In this document: positions 28,410 to 36,993 of the stretch, piece after piece
Position numbering within the stretch: position 1 is the stretch's first letter
Layout of the letters: each line of letters starts with the position of its first letter
From: Zhihengliuella sp. ISTPL4
GTDB lineage: Bacteria; Actinomycetota; Actinomycetes; Actinomycetales; Microbacteriaceae
Assembly (NCBI RefSeq): GCF_002848265.1
Contig: NZ_CP025422.1
Location: forward strand, 496,001 to 560,000
Direction of reading: 5' to 3'
DNA: 64,000 nt
Position numbers and translations under genes: made by a program
Notes under the pieces: generated by a model
What the model was told of the DNA's origin: nothing
Seen by the model: only the letters and a program-made list of their open reading frames with translations
Database searches by the model: none

Positions 28410-29615
28410 TCAAGAGGCGGGAGGTGTGCCGCCGCCTCCCGGGCCGCCGCTCATGCCGGACCCGGCCTGCTGTCTGACGCTGTTCGCATAGTCATTGGTC
28501 GGATCGCGGTAGATGGTGTGCACGTGCCCCCAGCCCGATGTCGTCACCCCCTCGACGTCGGCGCCCGCGGAGCCCTGCTGCGCCTGGAAGGCGACGTACA
28601 CCTTCGGGCCGGAGATCGAGAAGTCGATGCCGTTCCCGGTGCTCATGTCGTACGTCGTCGCCCCGGACCAGGCGATGACGGTGTCGTCCAGCGTCTCCTC
28701 GATCTCGGCCAGTGCGGCGGCCGTGGTCTCCTCGTCGCTCATCCCGGCCCAGTTCGCGATGAGCTGGAGCAGCAGGTCTCGCTGCTCGTCGGAGAGGTCG
28801 GCCCCGGACAGCCCGGCTCCGCTGGCGAAATCGCACGTGTCGCCCGGTGCGCACATGCTCACGTCGCCGGAGGTCAACGTGGCCTGCTGGTCGGCGGTGA
28901 GGCTGTCGAAGAACGCGAAGGCGTCCGTGTAGATCCCGTCGAACGGCTGCACCTCCTCGCCGTGCTCGTTCGTGTAGACGGCGGGCTGGACGCCGAGGTG
29001 CGTGGGAGCGAACGTGATCGCGTCGGCGTCGCCGTCCAGCGTGGCGTTGATACCGAGGTGGTGCCCCCCGAACTGCACCTCGAAGGCGCTGTCGGTCGCC
29101 GTCGGATCGCCGAAGAAGGCGATGTAGTACTGCCCGAGGGAATCCTCGGTGCTGCTGCTGTTCTCGGCGAGGTACTCGTCTCCCCCCATGATCCCGGTGA
29201 CGGTCGTGTAGGCCTCGTCGCTGAGCAGCGCCTCCATCACGGAAAGGGCCGCGGTCCGCTGCTCCTCCGTCAGGTCGGCGAGGTTCAGACCGGCTCTCTG
29301 CACGAAGGTCACCGGGAAGTTCGACCAGGATGTCGTCTTCGTCTCGTCGTCGAAGTCGTACAGCAGGGCCTCCCGCTGCTCGTCGGTCAGCGTGGCGAGG
29401 AAAGCCTCGGCGGCGGCGGACGTGTCGGCGATCGTCTCCGCGGTCGATCCGGCGTCTGTCGACGCGGCGGTTGAGGTCGCGGCGGACGATGACGCGGAGG
29501 TCGTCGGTTCGGCGGTCGTGGCTGCCGCGCAGCCGCTCAAGACGAGGCCGCCCGCGAGGACGAGGCCGGAGAGCCAGGCGAGGCGTTTCGTTGCGGGAGA
29601 GGTTGTCGTGTTCAT
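28410..29615 (-). CDS. DUF3500 domain lipoprotein
   Basis: 401 residues with a lipoprotein signal peptide (lipobox LSGC, cysteine about 29), a Ser/Thr/Ala-rich linker, and a domain with features of DUF3500: TLTDEQREALLYDFDD, FGGHHLGINATL and a C-terminal SGPKVYVAFQAQQG. The C-terminus is Gly/Pro-rich. Such proteins are exported or surface-anchored with no established activity. It is probably its own transcription unit; the 245 bases to the next gene hold no gene. Confidence 0.8.
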   Translation of the reverse strand: MNTTTSPATKRLAWLSGLVLAGGLVLSGCAAATTAEPTTSASSSAATSTAASTDAGSTAETIADTSAAAEAFLATLTDEQREALLYDFDDETKTTSWSNFPVTFVQRAGLNLADLTEEQRTAALSVMEALLSDEAYTTVTGIMGGDEYLAENSSSTEDSLGQYYIAFFGDPTATDSAFEVQFGGHHLGINATLDGDADAITFAPTHLGVQPAVYTNEHGEEVQPFDGIYTDAFAFFDSLTADQQATLTSGDVSMCAPGDTCDFASGAGLSGADLSDEQRDLLLQLIANWAGMSDEETTAAALAEIEETLDDTVIAWSGATTYDMSTGNGIDFSISGPKVYVAFQAQQGSAGADVEGVTTSGWGHVHTIYRDPTNDYANSVRQQAGSGMSGGPGGGGTPPAS

Positions 29616-29860
29616 GGCATCAAGCTAGGGAGACGGCCGATGCGGACTCTTTGCGCCTTCGATGCCCTTCCTATGAGATGCGCCGTTTTCGTGTTCTCGG
29701 ATGACCGGGTCTTCATCCGCACGGGGGAGCGTGGAGGTGTGAGCACAACCAGCCGACCGATTCCCGCATCATGTACGAGCTCCAGGGTCTGAGTGGGGAC
29801 TCAGGCATTCGCATGCGGGGAGGGTCGGGGCTCCCTCCCGCGTTCTCACCGGGGGCCGCC

Positions 29861-31138
29861 TCAGACGGCTTCTGTATGCGCTGGCTTCGTCGGGACGACC
29901 GCCACCGGTGCGTTCCAGCTCGGCGTGAGCCTGCTGAGCAACCGATAACCGGCATTCCACGACCATTCGAGAGGACCGCGGGCGAATCGACGCCGCCACA
30001 GACTCGCGAACACCACGACGATCGTGGCGACGATCGCGTAGCAGGCGACGACCTTTCCGATCTCCCAGCTGTCCGGGATGAGGCGATCGAGATTCAGCGC
30101 CCAGTCGGAGAAGAAGAAGGTGGCGACGATGTTCTGGCCGACATAACAGGTCAAGGCCATCCTGCCCACATCTTCCAGCCGTGTGCCGGCCCAGCCGATC
30201 CGGCGCCTCTGGTAGAACATGACCACGACGGCGAGGATGCCGAAGCTGATAGCTGTGGCGACGAAGTAGCGGCCGAAGTTCCCGGGCGGATGGGGAACCA
30301 CTTCCGGCACGAGCAGCACTGCCAGCTCGTACGCCGCTGCAACGAAGCCGACGATCATGAGCATCGTTCGGATTCTGCGCCCTCGCGGCTCCAGGACGCC
30401 GGCGCGAAGCAACATGGCGCCGATGAGGAACAGAGCGATCCCCATGGGCAGGATGAAGACGGCCTCACCGCGGTAGTCCCAGAAATCGGTGACCCGCGCG
30501 ACGACGCCGGACCACCAGGTTTCCAGCTCCGCACTCTCTCCGACCGGCTCTGTGATGCTGCGAAGCACTCCGGTGTCCTCTGTCTCCCCCGCGGGTGTGG
30601 TCGAAGGGGCCCACTCGCCTGTGGCGAGTGCGACCCCGCCCGGGAGGGGAACGGAGATGCCCAGGACCGGCAAGGTGAGGAGGACCAAGTGCACGGTCAG
30701 CGCGACGCCCAGCACCACCCGCTGCACGCCCCGCGAGGTCGACAGGATGTACGCGACGACGAGACCCGTCACGGCGTACGCCATCAGGACATCCCATTGG
30801 AACAGCAGGATGTAGTGCAGCACGCCGTCGAGCAGGAGCAGGACGCCCCGCCAGATGTACACGAGCGGCCACCGTCGGTGTCGGCGCAAGGCGGCGTCCT
30901 GCTGGATGGCGAGACCGATCCCGAACATGATCGTCAAGAGGCCGAGGAACTTCCCGTTCGTCAGCCCGCTGAGAAGGGTGGCGGCGAAGCTCGTGCCGAT
31001 GTCGACGTCCACGAACAGGAAGATGTTCGTTCCGAGCGTGCCGAGGATGGCGATGCCGCGCAGAATGTCCAACGAACGGTGGCGCCCGTCGTTCGCGGTA
31101 ACGGTTGCGGTGTCGTGCGCGGCGGGGATGGTTGTCAC
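29861..31138 (-). CDS. DUF418 family membrane protein
   Basis: 425 residues with about nine to ten membrane helices. The N-terminal RSLDILRGIAILGTLGTNI and the later LEDVGRMALTCYVGQNIV are characteristic of DUF418 proteins, an acyltransferase-like membrane family with no settled function. It reads in the same direction as the efflux operon but ends that group; the 46-base gap to the permease gene allows either read-through or a separate promoter. Confidence 0.85.
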   Translation of the reverse strand: MTTIPAAHDTATVTANDGRHRSLDILRGIAILGTLGTNIFLFVDVDIGTSFAATLLSGLTNGKFLGLLTIMFGIGLAIQQDAALRRHRRWPLVYIWRGVLLLLDGVLHYILLFQWDVLMAYAVTGLVVAYILSTSRGVQRVVLGVALTVHLVLLTLPVLGISVPLPGGVALATGEWAPSTTPAGETEDTGVLRSITEPVGESAELETWWSGVVARVTDFWDYRGEAVFILPMGIALFLIGAMLLRAGVLEPRGRRIRTMLMIVGFVAAAYELAVLLVPEVVPHPPGNFGRYFVATAISFGILAVVVMFYQRRRIGWAGTRLEDVGRMALTCYVGQNIVATFFFSDWALNLDRLIPDSWEIGKVVACYAIVATIVVVFASLWRRRFARGPLEWSWNAGYRLLSRLTPSWNAPVAVVPTKPAHTEAV

Positions 31139-31184
31139 TGTTATCTCCTTTGGGGCCGAGAGCGAGGGGTGCGGGGCGACCGCG

Positions 31185-32369
31185 TCACCCGGTGAGGGCG
31201 ATCGTCGGGGGGAGCCGTGCTGCGCGGATCGCCGGGTACAAGCCGGCGATCGCCCCGATGACGAGCGTCGCGCCGATGGCGGCGACGAAGACGACGGGAG
31301 GGATGGAGAGCAGCCAGCCGTTGGCGACGGCGAACACCGCCGTGACCCCGAGGCCGATCACGGAGCCGGCTACCCCGCCGAGGAAGGAGAGGATGAGCGC
31401 CTCGGTGACGAACTGCACCCGGATGTGTGCGCGGGTGGCGCCGAGTGCTCGCCGGAGCCCGATCTCTCGGCGTCGCTCCAGGACCGAGATGATCATCGTG
31501 TTCGCCACACCGATCCCGCCCACGAGCAGCGCGACGGAGCCGAGCCCGACGAGGAGGCCCGTGAAAGCCTGATCCGTGGCTTGCTTGGCGGCGAGGGCGT
31601 CTGAGGGACGGCTGACAGCGACCTGCCCGGGGTTTTCCGGATTCGCCGCCGACGGCAGAAGGTCACGGACGCGGTCGACGTTCTCGTCCGCCGAACGCTC
31701 GAAGATCGTGCTCGGAATCGCCTCGTGGTCGAAGAGGGTCCGTGCATTCTGCGGGCCGATCAGCACGAGGCTGTCGAGCTCAGGAGCGAGGACGACAGGC
31801 TCCAGAATGCCGATCACGGTGTGATACTCGCCTCCGATGAGCACCTGCGTCCCCGGCGTGGTGATTCCGAGGCGCTGTGCGGCGTCCGCGCCGAGGACGG
31901 CTGCGGGGTATGCGCCGGAGGCCTCGTTCAACCACCCTCCCGATCTGATGCGTCCGCCGACCGTCTGCAAGAGGTCCTCACTGGCGGTCGCCACCGAGAG
32001 GCCGCCGGTGTTGGCCGGGTCGATGTGCTCGTTTCGGTAGACGGGCGTGTCCTTCACAGTGCTGAGCTGCGCGACATCGGTCACGCCCGGAAGCCGTTTG
32101 ATCGACGCTGCCGCTGTCTGCGGCAGCTCTGCTTCTTTGCCGGCGATGTCCTTGCCTGCGCTGACCGTGAGGAGGTTGGTTCCCAGGCGTTCGAACTCGG
32201 CGTTCAACCGCGCCTGACCGGAGGTGGAGAGTCCGACGACCGCGATCATCGCCGCGATGCCGATCGCGATGCCGAGCGCGGAGAGGATCACGCGGGTGGG
32301 GCGGGATCGCAGTCCGCTGTAGCCGAGGGCGACGACATCTCGCCAGCGAAGCGAGGAACGTTCGTTCAT
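31185..32369 (-). CDS. ABC transporter permease, MacB/FtsX type
   Basis: 394 residues: a first membrane helix at about 25-48, a large extracytoplasmic domain (MacB-type core), then three helices in the last 130 residues, with the conserved turn ISVLERRREIGLRRALGATR. This topology is that of mechanotransmission ABC proteins, which move lipoproteins, peptides or drugs from the outer membrane leaflet. It overlaps the ATPase gene by four bases. Confidence 0.92.
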   Translation of the reverse strand: MNERSSLRWRDVVALGYSGLRSRPTRVILSALGIAIGIAAMIAVVGLSTSGQARLNAEFERLGTNLLTVSAGKDIAGKEAELPQTAAASIKRLPGVTDVAQLSTVKDTPVYRNEHIDPANTGGLSVATASEDLLQTVGGRIRSGGWLNEASGAYPAAVLGADAAQRLGITTPGTQVLIGGEYHTVIGILEPVVLAPELDSLVLIGPQNARTLFDHEAIPSTIFERSADENVDRVRDLLPSAANPENPGQVAVSRPSDALAAKQATDQAFTGLLVGLGSVALLVGGIGVANTMIISVLERRREIGLRRALGATRAHIRVQFVTEALILSFLGGVAGSVIGLGVTAVFAVANGWLLSIPPVVFVAAIGATLVIGAIAGLYPAIRAARLPPTIALTG

Positions 32370-33070
32370 GCGGAGTCCTGACCTTTCCGATCTGTGCCGC
32401 GCGTGTCCTCCGTGAGGAGTCCGTCGCGGATGCGCACCCGTCGGGGGAGCTGCTGCGCGAGGGCGTCGTCGTGCGTGATCACGACGATCGTGGTGCCACC
32501 GGTATTCAGGCGGTGGAGGAGCTGGACGATGCCGATCCCAGTGCGGGTATCCAGATTTCCCGTCGGCTCGTCGGCGAGGAGCAGGGTGGGTTGCGCGACC
32601 AGTGCACGCGCGATGGCGACCCGCTGCCGCTCACCTCCGGAGAGCTGATGAGGCTTGTTGTCGAGGCGGTGCCCCAGCTCCACATCGATCAGCGCCGCGG
32701 TCGCTCGCGACAGACGCTCGCGCTCCGGGACGCCCTGGTACAGCAGGCCGTCGGCGACGTTCTCCCGCGCGGAGCGACCCTCCGCGAGATGGAACTGCTG
32801 GAACACGAACCCGATTCGATGCGCGCGCAACCCGGCGAGCTCGTCGTCGCTCAGGCCGGCGATGTCACGCCCCTCGATCGACGCGGTGCCGCTCGTCGGC
32901 AGATCGAGGGATCCCAGGATGTTCAGCAACGTCGACTTTCCCGATCCGCTGGGCCCGACGATCGCGACGAACTCGCCATCGTCGATGCGCAGGGAGACGC
33001 CGCGGAGAGCCTGTACCGGGGGACTTCCGTAGCTGCGGGTGATGTCTTCGAGCTCGATGACCGTCGTCAT
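32366..33070 (-). CDS. ABC transporter ATP-binding protein, MacB/LolD type
   Basis: 234 residues with Walker A GPSGSGKST (about 39-47), signature LSGGERQRVAIARAL, Walker B LLLADEPTGNLD and the H-loop VITHDD. It energises the FtsX-type permease encoded next to it. The gene overlaps its neighbours on both sides by four bases. Confidence 0.94.
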   Translation of the reverse strand: MTTVIELEDITRSYGSPPVQALRGVSLRIDDGEFVAIVGPSGSGKSTLLNILGSLDLPTSGTASIEGRDIAGLSDDELAGLRAHRIGFVFQQFHLAEGRSARENVADGLLYQGVPERERLSRATAALIDVELGHRLDNKPHQLSGGERQRVAIARALVAQPTLLLADEPTGNLDTRTGIGIVQLLHRLNTGGTTIVVITHDDALAQQLPRRVRIRDGLLTEDTRGTDRKGQDSA

Positions 33071-34158
33071 CCCGGCACCACCACATCGTCGCCCGCGGAG
33101 AGCTTTCCGTCGGTGACCTCGACCATGCCGTTCGCGAAACGGCCGGTCGAGACGGGAACGGTCCGCGTCTTGCCGCCGCTGTAGACCTCGACGGCGAAGG
33201 CGCCCGGCTTGATCGCCAGGAGGGCGCCTACCGGGACCTGGAGCACGTCCTCTTCACCGGGGGTCGTGATGGTCAATTGCGCTGTCAGTGGAGCGAGCGC
33301 GGCGACGGCAGCGGGATCGTCCGGCTTCACCGTGAGGGGAATGAGGAGCTGTTTCTTCCCCTCGACGTCCTTCTCGACCGCGCGTCCCACCGTCGAGACG
33401 GTGCCGGTACTCGTGCCCCCGCCTGGCAGAGCGATCTCGACCTTCGCCCCCACCGCCACCGCCCCCTGTTGCGACACCGGGAGCTGCGCGGTGAGGACCG
33501 GATCGGGACTGCTCCGGGTGTAGATCGGCGTACCGGGCGTGACATGGTCGCCGACCGTCGCCTTGTGAGCGCCGACGCGGACGTCGGTGGCGGAGAAAAC
33601 GATCCGGCCGAGCGGGACGATGCCGTCCTGCGGAAGCCCTACGGACTTCTGCCAGGCCTTGAGATTCATCTCGGTGACGGCGGTGAACCGCTCGTCGACG
33701 GTCAGGTTCCGGCCGAATCCCATGTCGGTGAGGTTCTGCTCCAGCTGCCGGACGTCCGGACCGTCGGACATCCCTCGGGAGAAGTCGCGCCAGGCTGGCA
33801 ACGCGCCCCGGAAGAGGACCACCGGGGCGTTCGCCACGCGGTAGAGCTCTCGTCCCGCGCTCACGACCGTGTCCGGAGCGGGAAGCGCCGTCAGCGCCCC
33901 ATCGACCCCTGCCGTCAGATCGCGTGATCCGCCGAAGCCGATCGTTCCGGGCGTCCGTATCGAAGACGACAGCGGGCTCGAGGTCACCGGTGTGGTCTGC
34001 GGAGCGGCGGCGGCCGTCGAGGGCGTGGAGGCCTGAGAAGCGTTCCACCAGACGAAGCCGGCTCCGCAGGCCAGAGCGGATGCCAGGACGACGGCGATGA
34101 TCACGGTGGTACGGCGACGAGACGGGTTGCCGTGGGAGCTGTTGTCGAGAGCGGTCAT
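33067..34158 (-). CDS. Membrane-anchored efflux adaptor (HlyD/MacA-like) with peptidoglycan-binding-like segment
   Basis: 363 residues. One N-terminal membrane helix (about 18-38) anchors the protein. Between about residues 115 and 150 is a peptidoglycan-binding-1-like segment (VRQLEQNLTDMGF followed by NLKAWQKSVGLPQDG), then a lipoyl/beta-barrel adaptor fold. Such adaptors are common in actinobacterial MacAB-like systems. The start at 34158 has GAAGGA upstream; the frame is open to 34278, but the extra residues are arginine-rich and lie over the next gene. Confidence 0.85.
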   Translation of the reverse strand: MTALDNSSHGNPSRRRTTVIIAVVLASALACGAGFVWWNASQASTPSTAAAAPQTTPVTSSPLSSSIRTPGTIGFGGSRDLTAGVDGALTALPAPDTVVSAGRELYRVANAPVVLFRGALPAWRDFSRGMSDGPDVRQLEQNLTDMGFGRNLTVDERFTAVTEMNLKAWQKSVGLPQDGIVPLGRIVFSATDVRVGAHKATVGDHVTPGTPIYTRSSPDPVLTAQLPVSQQGAVAVGAKVEIALPGGGTSTGTVSTVGRAVEKDVEGKKQLLIPLTVKPDDPAAVAALAPLTAQLTITTPGEEDVLQVPVGALLAIKPGAFAVEVYSGGKTRTVPVSTGRFANGMVEVTDGKLSAGDDVVVPG

Positions 34159-34160
34159 GC

Positions 34161-34664
34161 TCACTGTCCTTCGGTGGTGAGGCACTTCTCGATCGCCTCT
34201 TCGCTCGCGTCGGCGGGAACCCCGAACGCCTCGCCCGGCTTCGGGTCTTCGACGTCGTATCCCTCGTCCCGGAGGCACTGCGCACTCTTCAGCTGCTGTT
34301 CCTGCACGGCCTGTCCGGTGTCGCCCGTCGCGGCGGGGGGCGGGCCCAGCTTCTTCTCGCAGGTCTCCGCCGCGGCGGTGTATGCCTCCTCATCGCCGAG
34401 GTTGAGGTCGACGGACCCGTCCTCGCTCGGGTCGGACTGGTCGATGCCCTCGCCGCGCAGGCACTCGGCGAACTTCAGCTGCCATTCTTGGAACGCCTTG
34501 TCGGGTGACGAGGCCTCGGACTCGGCCTGCCCTGTCGATTCTGAAGGCTGCGCAGTGGAGCTCGCACTCGGGGACGAGCAGGCGGCTAGGGCCGCGAGCA
34601 TCGCGACTCCGACGCCCGCGAGGACTCCGGCTCGAATGCGGCGTGTCGAGAAACGGGTGAACAT
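34161..34664 (-). CDS. Lipoprotein with an internally duplicated Cys-containing domain
   Basis: 167 residues. The signal peptide ends in a lipobox (LAAC, cysteine about 29). Two halves are related: EWQLKFAECLRGEGID and EQQLKSAQCLRDEGYD start each one, and each half has a second cysteine some 40 residues later (ETCEKK and EKCLTT). The paired cysteines may form a disulfide in each repeat. It is the first gene of the efflux operon, two bases before the adaptor, so it may be a substrate-handling or sensing partner. I know no function for this type of protein. Confidence 0.75.
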   Translation of the reverse strand: MFTRFSTRRIRAGVLAGVGVAMLAALAACSSPSASSTAQPSESTGQAESEASSPDKAFQEWQLKFAECLRGEGIDQSDPSEDGSVDLNLGDEEAYTAAAETCEKKLGPPPAATGDTGQAVQEQQLKSAQCLRDEGYDVEDPKPGEAFGVPADASEEAIEKCLTTEGQ

Positions 34665-34741
34665 GAGATGACCTCCTCAGTCAGTGAATCGAGATGTCTC
34701 GATTGCAGCGAAGGGGACGTTGCGGTCGTGTAAGCCGGACT

Positions 34742-34758
34742 TTTACGTGTTCTTTACG
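34742..34758. promoter_or_regulatory. Direct repeat, likely OmpR/PhoB-type operator
   Basis: TTTACG occurs at 34742-34747 and 34753-34758, an 11-base spacing. OmpR/PhoB-family regulators usually bind direct repeats with this spacing. The site lies in the 170-base gap between the efflux operon and the response-regulator gene, so it could control both. Confidence 0.5.
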
Positions 34759-34834
34759 GTCGATGTGATGCACTGGGGGAATCACCGTGACTGTTCCGGC
34801 TGGGTAACGGGACACTCACAGGAGGGGAGGCAGT

Positions 34835-35512
34835 GTGCGAGTTCTGTTGGTCGAGGACGACTCTGCGCTCGGGGAAGCGGTACGGCACGGACTGAGTCTG
34901 GAAGGCTTCGCGGTCGATCTGGTCACCGACGGGACTGATGCTCTGCACGCCGTGGAGGTGACTCCGTACGACGCTCTGGTTCTCGACCGCGACATCCCCG
35001 GGGTGCATGGCGACGAGGTGTGCGCGCGTCTCGCGGCTCTGCCCGACTCGCCGCCGATACTCATGCTCACGGCGGCGGCCACCCTGACCCAGCGTGTGTC
35101 GGGTTTCGAGCTCGGTGCGGACGATTACCTGCCGAAGCCGTTCGAGTTCTCCGAGTTGGTCGTCCGGCTGCGCGCGCTCGGTCGTCGACCGACTGCAGCC
35201 ATCCCGCCGGTGCTCTCTCGGAGCGGTGTCGAGCTCGACCTCTTCCGTCGCACGGTTCGACGTCAAGGTGCCAGCATCAGGCTCACCCGCAAAGAGCAGG
35301 CGGTCCTGGAAGTCCTGCTTCGTGCGGACGGCGGTGTCGTCAGCGCTGAGCAACTCCTCGACAAGGCATGGGACGAGAACGCCAATCCGTTCACGAACAC
35401 GATCAGGGTGACCATCAGCTCCCTGCGCAAGAAACTCGGTGAGCCCTGGGTGATCGAGACGATCCCAGGGAGCGGGTACCGGATCATCGACCAGGCCGAC
35501 GAGATCTCCTGA
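34835..35512 (+). CDS. Two-component response regulator, OmpR/PhoB family
   Basis: 225 residues. Receiver domain with acidic pair EDD (about 7-9), phosphoacceptor Asp in LVLDRDIPG (about D51), and the lysine in LPKPF; then a winged-helix DNA-binding domain (ISSLRKKLGEPWVIETIPGSGYR). The GTG start is preceded by a very strong ribosome site, GGAGGGGAGG. It shares a one-base stop/start overlap with the histidine kinase gene. Divergent orientation to the efflux operon suggests that the operon is a target. Confidence 0.94.
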   Translation: MRVLLVEDDSALGEAVRHGLSLEGFAVDLVTDGTDALHAVEVTPYDALVLDRDIPGVHGDEVCARLAALPDSPPILMLTAAATLTQRVSGFELGADDYLPKPFEFSELVVRLRALGRRPTAAIPPVLSRSGVELDLFRRTVRRQGASIRLTRKEQAVLEVLLRADGGVVSAEQLLDKAWDENANPFTNTIRVTISSLRKKLGEPWVIETIPGSGYRIIDQADEIS

Positions 35513-36645
35513 TGCCTCTCCGCCGCGTCCGCCAGAGGCTGCCCTACCGTGTCCAGCTCGCCATCGCGTTCGGGGCGACCGCACTCGGAGCCGGGCTCCT
35601 GGTGATGACCCTGCTGTACGCGTTCCTCCGCTACGTTCCCAGCTACCTCATCACGCCGATCGATCCCTCGGAAACCTCCGTGGTCGGCGAGACGACCTCG
35701 GATGGCGGGGGAGGCGAGGGCGGCATCAACATCACCGATGTCTCGAGTCTTCTCGACACGGTCCTGTGGGCGGGGATCGCCATCCTCCTGCTGCTGTCGG
35801 CGGTCGCGGCCGCATTCGGGTGGTTCATCGCGGGACGGATGCTCGCGCCGCTGTCACACGTCGGGGAGGCCGCGCGCAAAGCCGGCGAAGGCACCCTCAG
35901 CCACCGGATCGCGCTGACCGGTCCTCGTGACGAGATCCGCGACCTCGCCGACACCTTCGATCGCACGCTCGACCGGCTGGAACACGCCTTTCACGCCCAC
36001 GAGCGCTTCACCGCGAACGTGGCTCACGAACTCCGCACGCCGTTGACGACTGCGAAGACACTGCTGGACGTGGCATCCGCATACCCCGAAGCCACCGAAC
36101 CGACGCGACTCGTCCAGCAGCTCAAGTCCAACAACGATCGCAATATCGAACTCGTGCAGGCTCTGCTCGCGCTGACCGAGCTCGAGCGGCCGGCGCCGTC
36201 GTCGGACGACATCGACCTCGCTGATCTCGTCCATGAGGTGGCTCAGGAAACCATCCCCGGTTCGAGGCCGACGACGATGGATCTGCGCGCCGCGCCCACC
36301 CGGGCGGATGCCGTCCTCGCGAGACTGCTCGTGCACAATCTGGTCCAGAACGCCCTGCGGCACAACGATGACCGTGCGGTCATCGAGATCACCACTCGCG
36401 AGGCCGAGGGCCAGAGCACGATCCGCATCGAGAACACCGGCGCGGTCCTCACCCTCGATGAGGTGAGCAGGCTCTCCGAGCCGCTGTACCGCCCCGACCG
36501 CTCGTCGCAGGAAGGCCATGGGCTCGGACTCGCGATCGTCGAATCGATCGCCAGGGCACAGGGCGCATCGCTCGCGCTGGAACCCCGTCCGGGAGGCGGC
36601 CTGATCGCGACGGTCTCCTTCCGCGCAGCCGGCCATACGATCTGA
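35512..36645 (+). CDS. Two-component sensor histidine kinase
   Basis: 377 residues. Two membrane helices (about 16-40 and 83-106) enclose a short, Gly-rich extracytoplasmic loop, so a small envelope signal or membrane state is likely sensed. A HAMP linker follows, then the phosphorylation site FTANVAHELRTPL (about H172) and an ATPase domain with LVHNLVQNALRHND and GHGLGLAI. It is cotranscribed with the regulator gene upstream. Confidence 0.94.
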   Translation: MPLRRVRQRLPYRVQLAIAFGATALGAGLLVMTLLYAFLRYVPSYLITPIDPSETSVVGETTSDGGGGEGGINITDVSSLLDTVLWAGIAILLLLSAVAAAFGWFIAGRMLAPLSHVGEAARKAGEGTLSHRIALTGPRDEIRDLADTFDRTLDRLEHAFHAHERFTANVAHELRTPLTTAKTLLDVASAYPEATEPTRLVQQLKSNNDRNIELVQALLALTELERPAPSSDDIDLADLVHEVAQETIPGSRPTTMDLRAAPTRADAVLARLLVHNLVQNALRHNDDRAVIEITTREAEGQSTIRIENTGAVLTLDEVSRLSEPLYRPDRSSQEGHGLGLAIVESIARAQGASLALEPRPGGGLIATVSFRAAGHTI

Positions 36646-36752
36646 TCGCGGCGGGGTGAACGCAGGCTCGCGCGCGGGGCAGGCAGTTAGGGCAAGAAGA
36701 ACCTGATGCGGCGTGACGGCCGGATCTCGCGGGATGCCACGGGCTCAAGAAA

Positions 36753-36787
36753 CACGAAAACCCCCGGCGAACCGAGGGTTTTTCGTG
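36753..36787 (-). terminator. Terminator of the tRNA-Ala gene
   Basis: An inverted repeat (CACGAAAACCC / GGGTTTTTCGTG) with a 12-base loop lies immediately downstream of the tRNA on the minus strand; its outer arm touches the tRNA 3' end. Confidence 0.7.
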
Positions 36788-36858
36788 GACCTGAGGGGAC
36801 TCGAACCCCTGACCCCCTGCATGCCATGCAGGTGCGCTACCAGCTGCGCCACAGGCCC
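36786..36858 (-). tRNA. tRNA-Ala (anticodon GGC)
   Basis: The minus strand folds into a full cloverleaf: acceptor GGGCCTG/CAGGTCC with the G3-U70 pair that identifies alanine tRNAs, D arm GCGCAGCTGGTAGCGC, anticodon stem CCTGC/GCAGG with loop ATGGCAT (anticodon GGC), and T arm AGGGGTTCGAGTCCCCT. The CCA end is not encoded. A possible promoter lies on the minus strand at about 36924-36897 (TTGGTG, 16 bases, TAGTAG). Confidence 0.96.
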
Positions 36859-36993
36859 AGACGCTGCTCCGGAGTGCTCCGGGCAACGTGAAAACACTAC
36901 TACACGAATCCGCATCCGCACCAATCGGGACGGGCGGCCCGGGCGCGTCGGTGCGCGAGGAACATCCGGAGGAGCGACGGCGTTCGATCCATC

